Source: DATAEU01 sp046735355 (lineage in GTDB: Bacteria; Actinomycetota; UBA4738; HRBIN12). From it: a stretch of 64,000 bases of DNA. Positions 44,176 through 52,974 of this stretch are shown piece by piece. Numbering within the stretch: position 1 is the first letter of the stretch; the number at the start of each line of letters is the position of its first letter. The stretch lies in contig JBKPTC010000031.1 in assembly GCA_046735355.1 (NCBI GenBank), positions 7,455 to 71,454 of the forward strand, given 5' to 3'. The notes beneath the pieces are model-generated. The model ran no database searches. It saw only the letters and a program-made list of their open reading frames with translations, and was not told the origin of the DNA. A program made the position numbers and the translations under genes.

Positions 44176-45275
44176 CCGTTCGCGGCCGCGACTTCGACCG
44201 CGACCGTGGCCGCCGAACCCGCCTCACCGGAGGCGAGCTGGTCGAGCGTGCATGATCGCGCGTCCCGGTCGGGGCGCCAGCGGACCAGGCGAGCCGGATG
44301 GCGGAACCGCGCCCCGTCGACCTGATCGAACGCGACCTCGACGACGCGCTCGGGCCGGAGCGGCACCCAGTCGTGCTCCATCTCGGGGGTCCACCTCGCG
44401 GCCGATCCCTTCAGGCGCCCCGTCGGACTTCTGCCGATGAGGAAGCCGTTCGCCCACGGATGGCCCCGGAGCGGCACACGGAGCGGCGCGAGGTCCTCGA
44501 CGAGGTCGACCCGTTCACGGTCGGAGAACGCCTGCACGACACCGACGTGGTGCAACGCACCGCGGTCGTCGTACAACGCGAGCAGCAGCGAGCTGAGCGC
44601 CGGTGTATCGACGTACGGCCGGTAGCCCGCGACGACGCAGTCGATCGTGTGCAGCGTCTTGACCTTCATCATCGCGCGCTTGCCGGGCCGATACGTGAGC
44701 CCGACCTCCTTGGCGATGACGCCGTCGATGCCCTCGCCGGGCGGCCGCTCGAGCCAGCCGCGAGCCACTGCGGGATCGGTCGTCGCGGGCGTCAGGGCGA
44801 CCCTCGGCGGCGCCGACCGCAGCAGCGCCTCGAGGCGGGCGCGCCGTTCCGCGAAGCCTCGCTCCCGGAGGTCCTCGCCGCCGACGGCGAGCACGTCGAA
44901 CGCGACGAACGTGGCCGGCGTCTCGTCGGCGAGGCGACGCACACGCGACGCCGCGGGATGCAGTCGAGCCATCAAGGCGTCGAAGTCGAAGCCTCCGTCG
45001 CGCCGCACCACGATCTCGCCGTCGAGCACGACCGACGAGGGATCCATCGAGCGGAGCGCCTCGACCAGCTCCGGGAAGTACCGCGAGAGCGGCCGGTCGT
45101 GCCTGCTCCGGAGATCGACGTCGTCGCGCTCGCAGAAGGCGAGGCACCGGAAGCCGTCCCACTTCGGCTCGAACAGATGCTCGCCCTCGGCCGGGAGCTC
45201 GCGCGTCAGGCGGGCGAGCATCGGCCGAACGGGAGGACGCACGACGGAGGCGGCGGCGGTTCCGACCGAGCGCAT
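44172..45275 (-). CDS. ATP-dependent DNA ligase (LigD/LigC type)
   Basis: A 367-residue ligase. The adenylation Lys is in FEPKWDGFRCLAF (motif I, K-W-D-G), motif III-like FVAFDVLAVGG, motif IV EGIDGVIAKEVGL, and motif V TYRPGKRAMMKVKT. The C-terminal OB domain follows (VVQAFSDRERV ... VEVAFDQVDGARFRHPARLVRW). It seals nicks using ATP and is usually the partner of LigD-type end joining. The start at 45275 is chosen because it precedes the first conserved strand; the much longer upstream frame is antisense to rlmN and later genes. Confidence 0.9.
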   Translation of the reverse strand: MRSVGTAAASVVRPPVRPMLARLTRELPAEGEHLFEPKWDGFRCLAFCERDDVDLRSRHDRPLSRYFPELVEALRSMDPSSVVLDGEIVVRRDGGFDFDALMARLHPAASRVRRLADETPATFVAFDVLAVGGEDLRERGFAERRARLEALLRSAPPRVALTPATTDPAVARGWLERPPGEGIDGVIAKEVGLTYRPGKRAMMKVKTLHTIDCVVAGYRPYVDTPALSSLLLALYDDRGALHHVGVVQAFSDRERVDLVEDLAPLRVPLRGHPWANGFLIGRSPTGRLKGSAARWTPEMEHDWVPLRPERVVEVAFDQVDGARFRHPARLVRWRPDRDARSCTLDQLASGEAGSAATVAVEVAAANG

Positions 45276-45314
45276 CAGCACTGTGTACCCGATGTCCTCC
45301 GATACCCTCGACCC

Positions 45315-46367
45315 ATGACGGTCTTCGACCTCTCGTTCGACGCACTCTCCGAGCGACTCGCCTCGTGGGGCGAGCCGCCGTTCCGAGCGAGGCAGGTGCA
45401 CGACGGCATCTGGAAGCGCGGCAAGAGGTTCGAGGAGATGAGCGACGTTCCGGGTCCGCTCCGTGCGCGTCTGGCCGAGGAGCTCCCGCTCGGCCTCGAG
45501 GTGGTCGAGGAGCGGACCGCCGACGACGGCTCGACACGCAAGGCGCTCCTTCGTCTCGGCGGCCGTCACCTCGTCGAGGTGGTGCTGATGGGCTATCCGG
45601 ACCGAGTGACCGCGTGCGTCTCGTCGCAGTCGGGCTGCGCGATGGGATGCGGCTTCTGCGCGACCGGACAGATGGGGCTTCGAAACAACCTGACGGCCGG
45701 CGAGATCGCCGTCCAGGCTTGGTGGGCACGACGCGAGGCCAACGCGCTTCCGGCGTCGACGCCGAGACGTCTCACAAACGTCGTGTTCATGGGGATGGGC
45801 GAGCCGCTCGCCAACGAGCGGAACACCTTCGCGTCGCTCGAGCGACTGACGCAGCCCGACGGGTTCGGCCTCGGCGACCGCCACATCACGGTGTCGACCG
45901 TCGGCGTCGCACCCGCGATCCACCGGCTCGGCGAGCGATTCCCGCAGATCGGCCTCGCCGTGAGCCTGCACGCGGCCGACGACGACCTGCGGAACCGGCT
46001 CGTGCCGGTCAATCGGTTGTGGCCCCTCGCCGAGCTCGAGGCCGCCGTCCTTGCCTGGCGCCGAGCGACGCGCCGGCGGCCATCGATCGAGTGGGCGATG
46101 ATCGGCCGGACGAACGACGGTGACGACCAGGCGCGCAAGCTGTCCGCGATCGCGCACCACCTCGGCGCGCACGTCAACCTCATCCCGCTCAACCCGACGC
46201 CCGGCTGGCCGACCCGGCCGAGCCCTCGCGAGCGCATCGAGCGGTTCGCGGCCGTGCTCCGGCGCTCCGGCGTCAACGTGACGGTCCGCGACACGCGCGG
46301 CCGCGAGATCGAGGCCGCCTGCGGTCAGCTGCGGTCCGAGCACGACCGCGCCTCGGCCATCGTCTGA
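45315..46367 (+). CDS. rlmN: 23S rRNA/tRNA adenine-C2 methyltransferase RlmN
   Basis: A 350-residue radical SAM enzyme. The iron-sulphur cluster Cys are in SGCAMGCGFCATGQMG (CxxxCxxC), preceded by the RlmN N-terminal domain (PPFRARQVHDGIWKRG). VFMGMGEPLAN is the family GGEP-like motif, and the catalytic C-terminal Cys is in EIEAACGQL. It methylates A2503 of 23S rRNA and A37 of some tRNAs. The ATG at 45315 lies 39 bases from the divergent ligase gene. Typical length for the family. Confidence 0.95.
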   Translation: MTVFDLSFDALSERLASWGEPPFRARQVHDGIWKRGKRFEEMSDVPGPLRARLAEELPLGLEVVEERTADDGSTRKALLRLGGRHLVEVVLMGYPDRVTACVSSQSGCAMGCGFCATGQMGLRNNLTAGEIAVQAWWARREANALPASTPRRLTNVVFMGMGEPLANERNTFASLERLTQPDGFGLGDRHITVSTVGVAPAIHRLGERFPQIGLAVSLHAADDDLRNRLVPVNRLWPLAELEAAVLAWRRATRRRPSIEWAMIGRTNDGDDQARKLSAIAHHLGAHVNLIPLNPTPGWPTRPSPRERIERFAAVLRRSGVNVTVRDTRGREIEAACGQLRSEHDRASAIV

Positions 46368-46442
46368 CGCCGGGCGCCCGCGGTGCCCATCTGAGCGCCG
46401 GTTCGTTTCCGCAGGTCGTGGCTCGGGAACCGTTGGGCGGAG

Positions 46443-47708
46443 GTGGGAGATCTGGCATCGCTGCGCCCCGAACCACGCCCCGGCGGGCCGCAGCCGGATC
46501 CCGTCGAGCACCCGACGGGTCCGGCCGCCGTACCGCGAGCGACCCCGGCCGCCGCCGGCACCGTGCCGGCCGCCGCGGCGCGTCCAACGGTGACCACCCG
46601 TGCCCCCGTGAGCTACTGGATGCGGGTCGCCGCGGGCGTCGTGGTCGTCGTCGCGTCGGCGATGCTCGTCGTCGCACTGCGCCACATCCTGATCTTGGTG
46701 CTCGCCTCGCTCGTGTTGGCGATCGGCCTGCAACCGGCGGTGCGATGGCTCGCGGCCCGCGGCGTCCGTCGAGGGCTGGCCGTCGCGATCTTGTTCGGCG
46801 TCGGCCTGTTGGTCGTCGGCGCGTTCCTGTCGGTCGTCATCCCGATCGTCGCGCGCCAGGTCACGGAGCTCGTCCAGACCGCCCCGCAGTACCTCGAGCG
46901 GGCGCAGGCGCGAAGCTCGCTCATCGGCAGGCTCGACCGGCAGTTCAACCTGATCGACCGGGTGCGCCATCTCGGCACGCAGGTTCCCTCGTTCGCGCTG
47001 ACGTTCGCGAGGGGGCTCACCGTCTTCGTCTTCGACGTCGTGACGGTCGCGATCCTGACCGCGTACTTCGCGACTGGGCTTCCGTCGATGCAGCGCTCGG
47101 TCGCGCGTCTGCTGCGGCGCGAACACCGCGAGGAGCTCGAGGTCATCCTCGAGCGCGCGACGCAGCGGATCGGCGGCTACGTGACCGGCAACGCGATCGT
47201 CAGCCTGATCGCGGGCGTCGCGACGTTCGTCGCGCTGGTGTCGATCGGCGTTCCGTACACGCTCGCGCTCGCCGTCTGGGTCGCGCTCACCGATCTGATC
47301 CCGACCGTCGGTGCACTGCTCGGCGCGGCCGTGGTCTGCCTCGTCGCCGCGTTCGTGAGCGTGCCGGTGCTGCTCATGACGATCGCGTTCTTCGTCGTCT
47401 ACCAGCAGATCGAGAACTACGTGATCGCCCCGCGCGTGATGCGCCGGACGATCGCCATCGCCCCGGCCGCGGTGATCGTCGCCGTTCTGATCGGCGGAAA
47501 GCTCGCCGGCTTCTTCGGCGCCCTGCTGGCGCTGCCGATCGCCGCGACGATCCAGATCGTGATCGAGGAGCTGTACGTCAAGGACCGGATCGAGGAGGTT
47601 CGCGCGGTCGATGCGGAGGACGCGCGTCTGCGGTGGTGGCACGCACGCCGGCGAGCGCACGCCGCCGCGGCGGGCGCCGATCCGGCCGAGCGCTCGCGGG
47701 TAGGCTGA
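46443..47708 (+). CDS. AI-2E family transporter (PerM-like membrane protein)
   Basis: A 421-residue membrane protein with a Pro/Ala-rich cytoplasmic N-terminus of about 55 residues, then helices starting YWMRVAAGVVVVVASAMLVVAL. The typical AI-2E/UPF0118 segments are present: LVLAIGLQPAVRWLAARGVRRGLAVAI, the long helix 4-5 loop, IGGYVTGNAIVSLIAG and WVALTDLIPTVGALLGA. Family members are proposed to export small molecules, and some work as Na+/H+ antiporters. A start at the GTG 46443 is assumed. It is followed by a 68-residue protein with its own ribosome-binding site. Confidence 0.88.
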   Translation: MGDLASLRPEPRPGGPQPDPVEHPTGPAAVPRATPAAAGTVPAAAARPTVTTRAPVSYWMRVAAGVVVVVASAMLVVALRHILILVLASLVLAIGLQPAVRWLAARGVRRGLAVAILFGVGLLVVGAFLSVVIPIVARQVTELVQTAPQYLERAQARSSLIGRLDRQFNLIDRVRHLGTQVPSFALTFARGLTVFVFDVVTVAILTAYFATGLPSMQRSVARLLRREHREELEVILERATQRIGGYVTGNAIVSLIAGVATFVALVSIGVPYTLALAVWVALTDLIPTVGALLGAAVVCLVAAFVSVPVLLMTIAFFVVYQQIENYVIAPRVMRRTIAIAPAAVIVAVLIGGKLAGFFGALLALPIAATIQIVIEELYVKDRIEEVRAVDAEDARLRWWHARRRAHAAAAGADPAERSRVG

Positions 47709-47768
47709 ACGCGTGCCGCCGTGCGCCGGAGGCGCAACCGCGGAACGTAGGAGCCAAGGAGGATCTCC

Positions 47769-47975
47769 GTGAACGTGACCGAGATGGGCAAGGTCGGCCT
47801 CGGCGGCTGGCGTGGCCGCGCCGCGGACGTCGTGGCGCGTCCGATCGCCGAGCGGTCGGGATTCAACGAGGACGAGATCAAGGCGATCATCGGCGCGATC
47901 TTCCTCGCGTACACGATCTACCGGCTCGTTCGCGCGCTGTATCGCGCGGCGAAGACCGAGAAGATCATCGACTGA
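47769..47975 (+). CDS. Small hypothetical protein with amphipathic/transmembrane C-terminus
   Basis: A 68-residue protein starting at GTG with AAGGAGG eight bases upstream. Residues 30-60 (FNEDEIKAIIGAIFLAYTIYRLVRALYRAAK) suggest one membrane-associated helix with a basic end. No family recognised. It follows the AI-2E-type gene by 60 bases on the same strand and may be cotranscribed with it. The strong ribosome-binding site and coding-like composition support a real gene. Confidence 0.65.
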   Translation: MNVTEMGKVGLGGWRGRAADVVARPIAERSGFNEDEIKAIIGAIFLAYTIYRLVRALYRAAKTEKIID

Positions 47976-47990
47976 GGAGCCGCCGCCGCG

Positions 47991-49586
47991 TCATCCCGCC
48001 GTCGACCCGCTCGGCGTCGGCGTCGCGGACGCCAGGGTCGTCGTCGTTCCGCCCGAGCCGGTCGTTGCGCTCGGCGTCGCCGACGTCGGAACCGGGCTCG
48101 GCGTCAGCGCCCCGAACTCCGATGCGATCGTGTGTCGGGTGACGGTCAGCGAGCCCGTCTTGATCGACTGCTCGATGACGTCGTAGGCGATCAGCGTCGG
48201 CGGCGATCCCGGCGCGAAGTAGAGCACCTCGGCCGTCAGCGGGATGTGCACGTCCGGCTCGAACGTCGTCAGCGCCGACCCACCGGTCGTTCCGACCCGC
48301 ACGAACAGCGTGCCGTCGACGACGCGCGCCGCTTCCTGGTGGAAATGCCCCGACAGCACGAGCGGCACGCGGCCGGCGGCCGCCTCCGCCATCCGGTCGT
48401 CGTGCACTGCGACGGTGTCGACGGGTGGAAGTCGTTCGATGTCGGACAGCACCCGCTCGCCCTGCGCCCGCACGCGCGCCTCGAACTCCTCGTCCGGGAT
48501 GTCGCGGGTGATCGAGGGCGGGATCGGATCGCCGAGGCCGTAGATACGAAGCCCGTCGAGGAGCACGGACGTGCCGTCGAGCACGCGGACGTTCGGCAGG
48601 CGCGACAGCTCGCGTTGCAGCTGCTCCGAGTCGTGGTTGCCGCGCACCCAGACGTAGGGCCGGCCGAAGGCCTTGATGTCCTGCACGACGAAGTTCTCCG
48701 GCTCCGTTCCGTAGGACGTCGTGTCGCCGGTGTCGATGACGAGGTCGACGTCGAATCCGTCCGCGATCTGTTCGGCGAAGTCGAATCCGAACGGCGAGAG
48801 GTGGATGTCCGAGATGTGCAGGACCCGGATCTCGCCGCTCGTTCCGAGCTGGTTCGTCTGGATCGTTGTGTAGGCGCCGACCGCTCCGTCGATGACGCGA
48901 GCGAGCTGTTCCTTGTAGGCGTCGATGCGCTCGACGGTTCGAACGGGTGGGATCACGCGAGCTGCGAGCGCGAGCGACCCGGAGAAGCGCGGCGAGCCGA
49001 ACGCGTCGCGATCGAACGTCGCGACCGTCCCGATCTCGATCGCCCCGATCGCCACGACGGCCGCCAGCACCGCGATGCCGATCGATCGCCGGTCGGTCCG
49101 GAACGCGATGACGGCGAGCACGAACGCGGCGACCACGCCGACCAGCAGGATGCGGATCGCGAGGTACCGGACCTCTCGCTCGGCCTGCGCACCGACGTCG
49201 TCGACGAGCCGTGAGACGGATCCGGACGTGACGGCGTCGCTCAACTGCTGGATGCGGACGTTCAGGAGTGTCGCCTGCAGCGTCAGCGGGGCGACGTGCG
49301 TGTCCGCCGTGAGCGTGCCGAGCGGCGGCAGCGCGATCTCCGTCTCGCCCGGCCCGATCCGGGTCTGCAGCTCGACGTCGAACGGTCCCATCGACGACGT
49401 CGTGGAGCCCCACACGGCGACCCCGACCCACGCCCCGGACAGGCCGAGCACGATCGCGACCACCACGCGGGCGACCGGGTGCGCCGCGGGCGACCACGTT
49501 CGGCCATCGGGCGCGCGGGCGGCGGCGCCGCCCGAGGCATCGGGCGACGAGGCGGCGGGCGGGCCAGACGTCGAGCGATCCGTCAC
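47991..49586 (-). CDS. Membrane-anchored metallophosphoesterase
   Basis: A 531-residue protein from the GTG at 49586. After a Ser/Pro/Ala-rich start there is a helix at about 38-58, then a 90-residue outer region, two further helices near 155-205, and a calcineurin-like phosphoesterase domain: VLHISDIHLSPF, VIDTGDTTSYGT, WVRGNHDS and LSGHFHQE, the full set of metal ligands (D-H, D, N-H, H, H). The end is a Thr/Ser/Pro-rich tail. It probably hydrolyses a phosphodiester at the outer membrane face. It is divergent from the mannosyltransferase-like gene, with only 36 bases between starts. Confidence 0.85.
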   Translation of the reverse strand: MTDRSTSGPPAASSPDASGGAAARAPDGRTWSPAAHPVARVVVAIVLGLSGAWVGVAVWGSTTSSMGPFDVELQTRIGPGETEIALPPLGTLTADTHVAPLTLQATLLNVRIQQLSDAVTSGSVSRLVDDVGAQAEREVRYLAIRILLVGVVAAFVLAVIAFRTDRRSIGIAVLAAVVAIGAIEIGTVATFDRDAFGSPRFSGSLALAARVIPPVRTVERIDAYKEQLARVIDGAVGAYTTIQTNQLGTSGEIRVLHISDIHLSPFGFDFAEQIADGFDVDLVIDTGDTTSYGTEPENFVVQDIKAFGRPYVWVRGNHDSEQLQRELSRLPNVRVLDGTSVLLDGLRIYGLGDPIPPSITRDIPDEEFEARVRAQGERVLSDIERLPPVDTVAVHDDRMAEAAAGRVPLVLSGHFHQEAARVVDGTLFVRVGTTGGSALTTFEPDVHIPLTAEVLYFAPGSPPTLIAYDVIEQSIKTGSLTVTRHTIASEFGALTPSPVPTSATPSATTGSGGTTTTLASATPTPSGSTAG

Positions 49587-49622
49587 GGCGCGTCGAGCGT
49601 ACCGGTGATACCGTCGGCTGCC

Positions 49623-51152
49623 GTGCAGCCGGCCGTTCTGCGACGCCTCGCGCCGGCGGCGTCCGTCGTCTCGATCTCGCTCCTGGCGCTCGTCGCCGCG
49701 ACGCCCGGTTCGCCGTTCCAGCCGCTCCTTCCCGACGGCGCCGGGCCCTCGGGACCGCTTCGCGAGCTGGCCGGCCTCGTCGGGCTCGACGCGATCGGTC
49801 AGACGTCGCTCGCGATCGTCGGCGTCGTCTCGGTCGTCCTGGCGGCCGCGGGGTTCGTGCTGCTCGCGTGGGCGGCGTGGCGGAACCTCGTCAGCCTTCG
49901 AACGGTCCTCGCCATCGCGATCGGCGGGCACGTCCTCGTCGCGATGCTGCCGCTGCTCTTCTCGCGCGACGTGTACTCGTACGCGTATTACGGCCGGATC
50001 GCCGCCGTGTACCACGCCAATCCGTACGTCGCGACGCCGGCGGACTTCCCGAACGACGTCCTCGCGCCGCTCGTCGGGCCGAAGTGGGTCGACACGCCGG
50101 CCGTCTACGGCCCCCTGTGGGTCCTGATCTGCGCGGCCGTCGTCCGCGTGGCGACGACGGTCCCGGCGATGATCGCGGCCTTCCGGTGGATCGCGATCGC
50201 CGCGAGCCTCGCGACGCTCGGCACGATCGTGTGGACCGTCCGCGAGCGCCGACCGGCTCGAACGGCCTTCGCGGCGGCCGCGTTCGGAGCGAACCCGGTG
50301 ATCCTGTTCCACTCGGTCGCGAGCGGGCACAACGACGTGCTGGTCGCTGTCTCGATCGCGGGGGCGTTCGCGCTCGTCGTCCGCGAACGCGCGCGCCTGG
50401 CGCTCGTGGTGTTGGCGCTCGGCGCGCTGATCAAGGTCACCGCCGGACTTCCGCTGCTGTTGCTGGTGATCGCGCTCGTCGTCCGCCGTCCGCCGGGCGC
50501 GCGACTCCGAGAGGCGATCGCCGACGTAGCGATCCCCGCCGCGATCGTCGTCGCGTTCTCGAGCCCGTTCCTACAGGCGAGCGATCCGACGCTCGGGATG
50601 GTCGAGCTCGCCGGCCACGAGGGGTGGCTCGCGCCGTCGAGGTTCTTCCACCGGCTGTTCGACCTGGTGTCGCTCGGATGGCTCGCTCGCGGGGTGTTCG
50701 CCGTCGCGCTCGTCGCCGTCGTCGTCGCGATCGCACGCGATCTCGTTCGCCGGCGAGGGCGTCCCGACGAGGAGGTCGGCGCGGCGTGGGGCTGGGGCCT
50801 GTTTTTCCTCGTGCTCCTCGGGCCGGTGCTGCTGCCGTGGTACGTCGCGTGGGTGCTGCCCCTCGTCTGGCTGCTCCCGCGCGTGCCGCGGATCGTGTCG
50901 ATCGGTCTGTCCGCCGCGCTGATCGTGTCGCAGCTCCGAACGGAGCCGTCGGACCTACCGCAGCTCTATCGAACGAGCCTCATCATCGGGCACTACGTGA
51001 TCACGCCGTTCGTCATCGCGATGCTCGGGTGGCTCGGCTGGGACCTATGGCGTCGCGTCCGAACGTCGACGGCGCTCGAACAGGAGTCCGTATCCGGCGA
51101 TCGCGGCGAGCCCGAGCACGAGCCATCCCGCGCCGGGCCGCGACAGGCGTAG
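49623..51152 (+). CDS. Polytopic membrane glycosyltransferase (GT-C, MptB/GT87-like)
   Basis: A 509-residue membrane protein from the GTG at 49623 with about eleven helices. The first outer loop after helix 3 reads LFSRDVYSYAYYGRIAAVYHANPYV, where the Arg-Asp pair is the acidic motif of GT-C enzymes using polyprenyl-phosphate sugars, similar to the mycobacterial alpha-1,6-mannosyltransferases MptA/MptB. Further motifs are VYGPLWVLI and NPVILFHSVASGHND. It may extend a lipid-linked mannan or another surface glycan. Its last 108 bases overlap the convergent gene that ends at 51045. Confidence 0.78.
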   Translation: MQPAVLRRLAPAASVVSISLLALVAATPGSPFQPLLPDGAGPSGPLRELAGLVGLDAIGQTSLAIVGVVSVVLAAAGFVLLAWAAWRNLVSLRTVLAIAIGGHVLVAMLPLLFSRDVYSYAYYGRIAAVYHANPYVATPADFPNDVLAPLVGPKWVDTPAVYGPLWVLICAAVVRVATTVPAMIAAFRWIAIAASLATLGTIVWTVRERRPARTAFAAAAFGANPVILFHSVASGHNDVLVAVSIAGAFALVVRERARLALVVLALGALIKVTAGLPLLLLVIALVVRRPPGARLREAIADVAIPAAIVVAFSSPFLQASDPTLGMVELAGHEGWLAPSRFFHRLFDLVSLGWLARGVFAVALVAVVVAIARDLVRRRGRPDEEVGAAWGWGLFFLVLLGPVLLPWYVAWVLPLVWLLPRVPRIVSIGLSAALIVSQLRTEPSDLPQLYRTSLIIGHYVITPFVIAMLGWLGWDLWRRVRTSTALEQESVSGDRGEPEHEPSRAGPRQA

Positions 51153-52898
51153 CCCGAGCCGGTCGGCCGCGATCGCGAACAGCTCGATTGCCGCCGCTCC
51201 AAAGGCCGGCGCGAGGACGACCGCGATCACGGCGTCTTCGACCGACGCGAGCCCCCATCCGAGCCCGGCGACGAACAGCACCGCGAGCACGAGCGGCGCG
51301 GCGACGAGCACCCGACCGGTCGACGAGTCGAGCGTCGTGTCCGGCGCAGTCGATCCGCCCGCCGACGCGACGACGGCGGCGGAGACGGCCACGCCGTCCC
51401 CGACGCGCGTCGTCGGCGCGGCCAGCGCGTTGCACAGCGGGGCGACGCACACCGGTGTTCGGTCCGCACCCCGGGGCCGGAACGCGTCGATGTCGATCAC
51501 GACCGCCGCTCCGTTCGACCGCGAGACGGCCGCGTCGGCGTCGGAGGCGTACAGCCGCGCGAGCGCGGACCACTCGCGGCGGTGCGCGACGTCCAGGCCG
51601 CCCGGCGGCGGCGGAACGACGACGTAGACGTCCTCGATCCGGTCGGGGGGCACGGACGCGCGGATCACGTTCGCCAGTCGCGTCGCGAGGAACGAGACCG
51701 TGTCGGACGGTGAGTCGACCGGAAAGATCCACGGCGTTCCCGCGTCGGACGCGGAGGCCCACCGCGCGGCGAGCGTCACGTCGTCGACGGCGGGCGTCCC
51801 GAGGTACGGCTTCTCGCGCAGCCACGCCATGCCGGAGCCCGCGAGCATCGCGACGGTCAGCGCGCCGGCGACGCCGAGCACCATCGCGTGCGGCGCGCGC
51901 CATCGCTCGACGAGGACGACGAGCCCGAACGCGGCGAGGATCGGGATCGCGTAGCAGAACGTGATGAACCGATCCGGCGGAAACCATCCCGTCGCCGCGC
52001 CGCCCGCGACGCCGAGCACCGTGACCGCGACCCAGGCCCACAGCGCGCGTCGCGGCCATCCGGTCGGCCGCCCCGCGCCGGCCATCGCGAGCGGGAGCGA
52101 GACGAACTCCACGTACCGCGTCCACCGGTGGATCAGCCGGTCCCGATACGCGTGCGCGAGCGAGCCGGTCAGGCCGGCGCGACGCAGGAACGCGTCCTGC
52201 GACGTGTCGACGCGCAGCACCGGTGGCCCGCCGAGCAGCGTGAGGAGCCCGATCCCGAGCACCGCGCCGCCGCCGCCGCACGCGAGCACGGCGCGCGTCG
52301 CCTCGGCGCGATCGGATCCGTAGGCCAGCGCGCCGGCGAGCACCAGCACGCCGACGCCCACGGCGAAGAACGGCGGATGCGCGAGCGCGCCCGCCCCGAG
52401 CAGCAGCGCGGCCGCCACGACCGAACGACGATCGGCGCCGCCGAGCGCGACGATCGCGCCGAGGAACACGACCGCGAACGCGAGGTTCGACACGTAGCCG
52501 GAGGCGAGATGGGTTGCGAACGTCCCAGCGAGCGCGCCTGCGACGAGCCATCCGGAGCGCGACGCGCCGGCCGCGCGCGCGAGCGCCGCCGATCCGAGCC
52601 CGACGGCCACGCCGAGCGCGCATTCGGCCCCGGCCACGGCGGCGGGCAAGCCGACGCCGGTCCACCGCAGCACCTCGAGCAGCGCGATCGCTCCGGGGCG
52701 CTCGACGCGCGACAGTCCGTCGAGCCCGGCGAGCCGTGTCCACCACAGATACACCGGCGCGTCCGGGCCGACCGGGAACCGGTAGCCGCGGAGCGCGAAC
52801 AGGCCGCCGAACCACACGAGCAGGCCGAGCGCGAGGCCGAGCATCGCCCACGCGTCCGCGCCGAGGCGCGACCCGCCGGCGGGTGCCCGGGACGACAT
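51045..52898 (-). CDS. Polytopic membrane protein of unknown function
   Basis: A 617-residue protein from the ATG at 52898, which has GGAGG ten bases upstream. It has about thirteen hydrophobic segments (first: WAMLGLALGLLVWFGGLFAL), then an outer loop near residue 45 with FPVGPDAPVYLWWTRLAGL. This resembles the first loop of GT-C-type proteins, where 'GPD.P.YLWW' precedes helix 2. A soluble stretch of about 130 residues after residue 380 (TLAARWASASDAGTPWIFP ...) would be outside. It may be another sugar or lipid transferase. It overlaps the convergent transferase by 108 bases at its 3' end. Confidence 0.6.
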   Translation of the reverse strand: MSSRAPAGGSRLGADAWAMLGLALGLLVWFGGLFALRGYRFPVGPDAPVYLWWTRLAGLDGLSRVERPGAIALLEVLRWTGVGLPAAVAGAECALGVAVGLGSAALARAAGASRSGWLVAGALAGTFATHLASGYVSNLAFAVVFLGAIVALGGADRRSVVAAALLLGAGALAHPPFFAVGVGVLVLAGALAYGSDRAEATRAVLACGGGGAVLGIGLLTLLGGPPVLRVDTSQDAFLRRAGLTGSLAHAYRDRLIHRWTRYVEFVSLPLAMAGAGRPTGWPRRALWAWVAVTVLGVAGGAATGWFPPDRFITFCYAIPILAAFGLVVLVERWRAPHAMVLGVAGALTVAMLAGSGMAWLREKPYLGTPAVDDVTLAARWASASDAGTPWIFPVDSPSDTVSFLATRLANVIRASVPPDRIEDVYVVVPPPPGGLDVAHRREWSALARLYASDADAAVSRSNGAAVVIDIDAFRPRGADRTPVCVAPLCNALAAPTTRVGDGVAVSAAVVASAGGSTAPDTTLDSSTGRVLVAAPLVLAVLFVAGLGWGLASVEDAVIAVVLAPAFGAAAIELFAIAADRLGLRLSRPGAGWLVLGLAAIAGYGLLFERRRRSDATP

Positions 52899-52974
52899 CA
52901 GCGACGACCCTCCACCGGACGGCTCGGGCGACACGATCGGACGTTCACAGGGTCGTTGATAGCATCGCGCACCG

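Noticed and set aside
44172..47660. 1162-codon minus-strand frame including the ligase
   Set aside because: Only the first 367 codons from 45275 carry ligase motifs; the rest is antisense to rlmN and the AI-2E-type gene.
49283..49586. Alternative plus-strand start for the mannosyltransferase-like gene at 49296
   Set aside because: That extension would be antisense to the start of the metallophosphoesterase and is Arg-rich; the GTG at 49623 begins just before helix 1.
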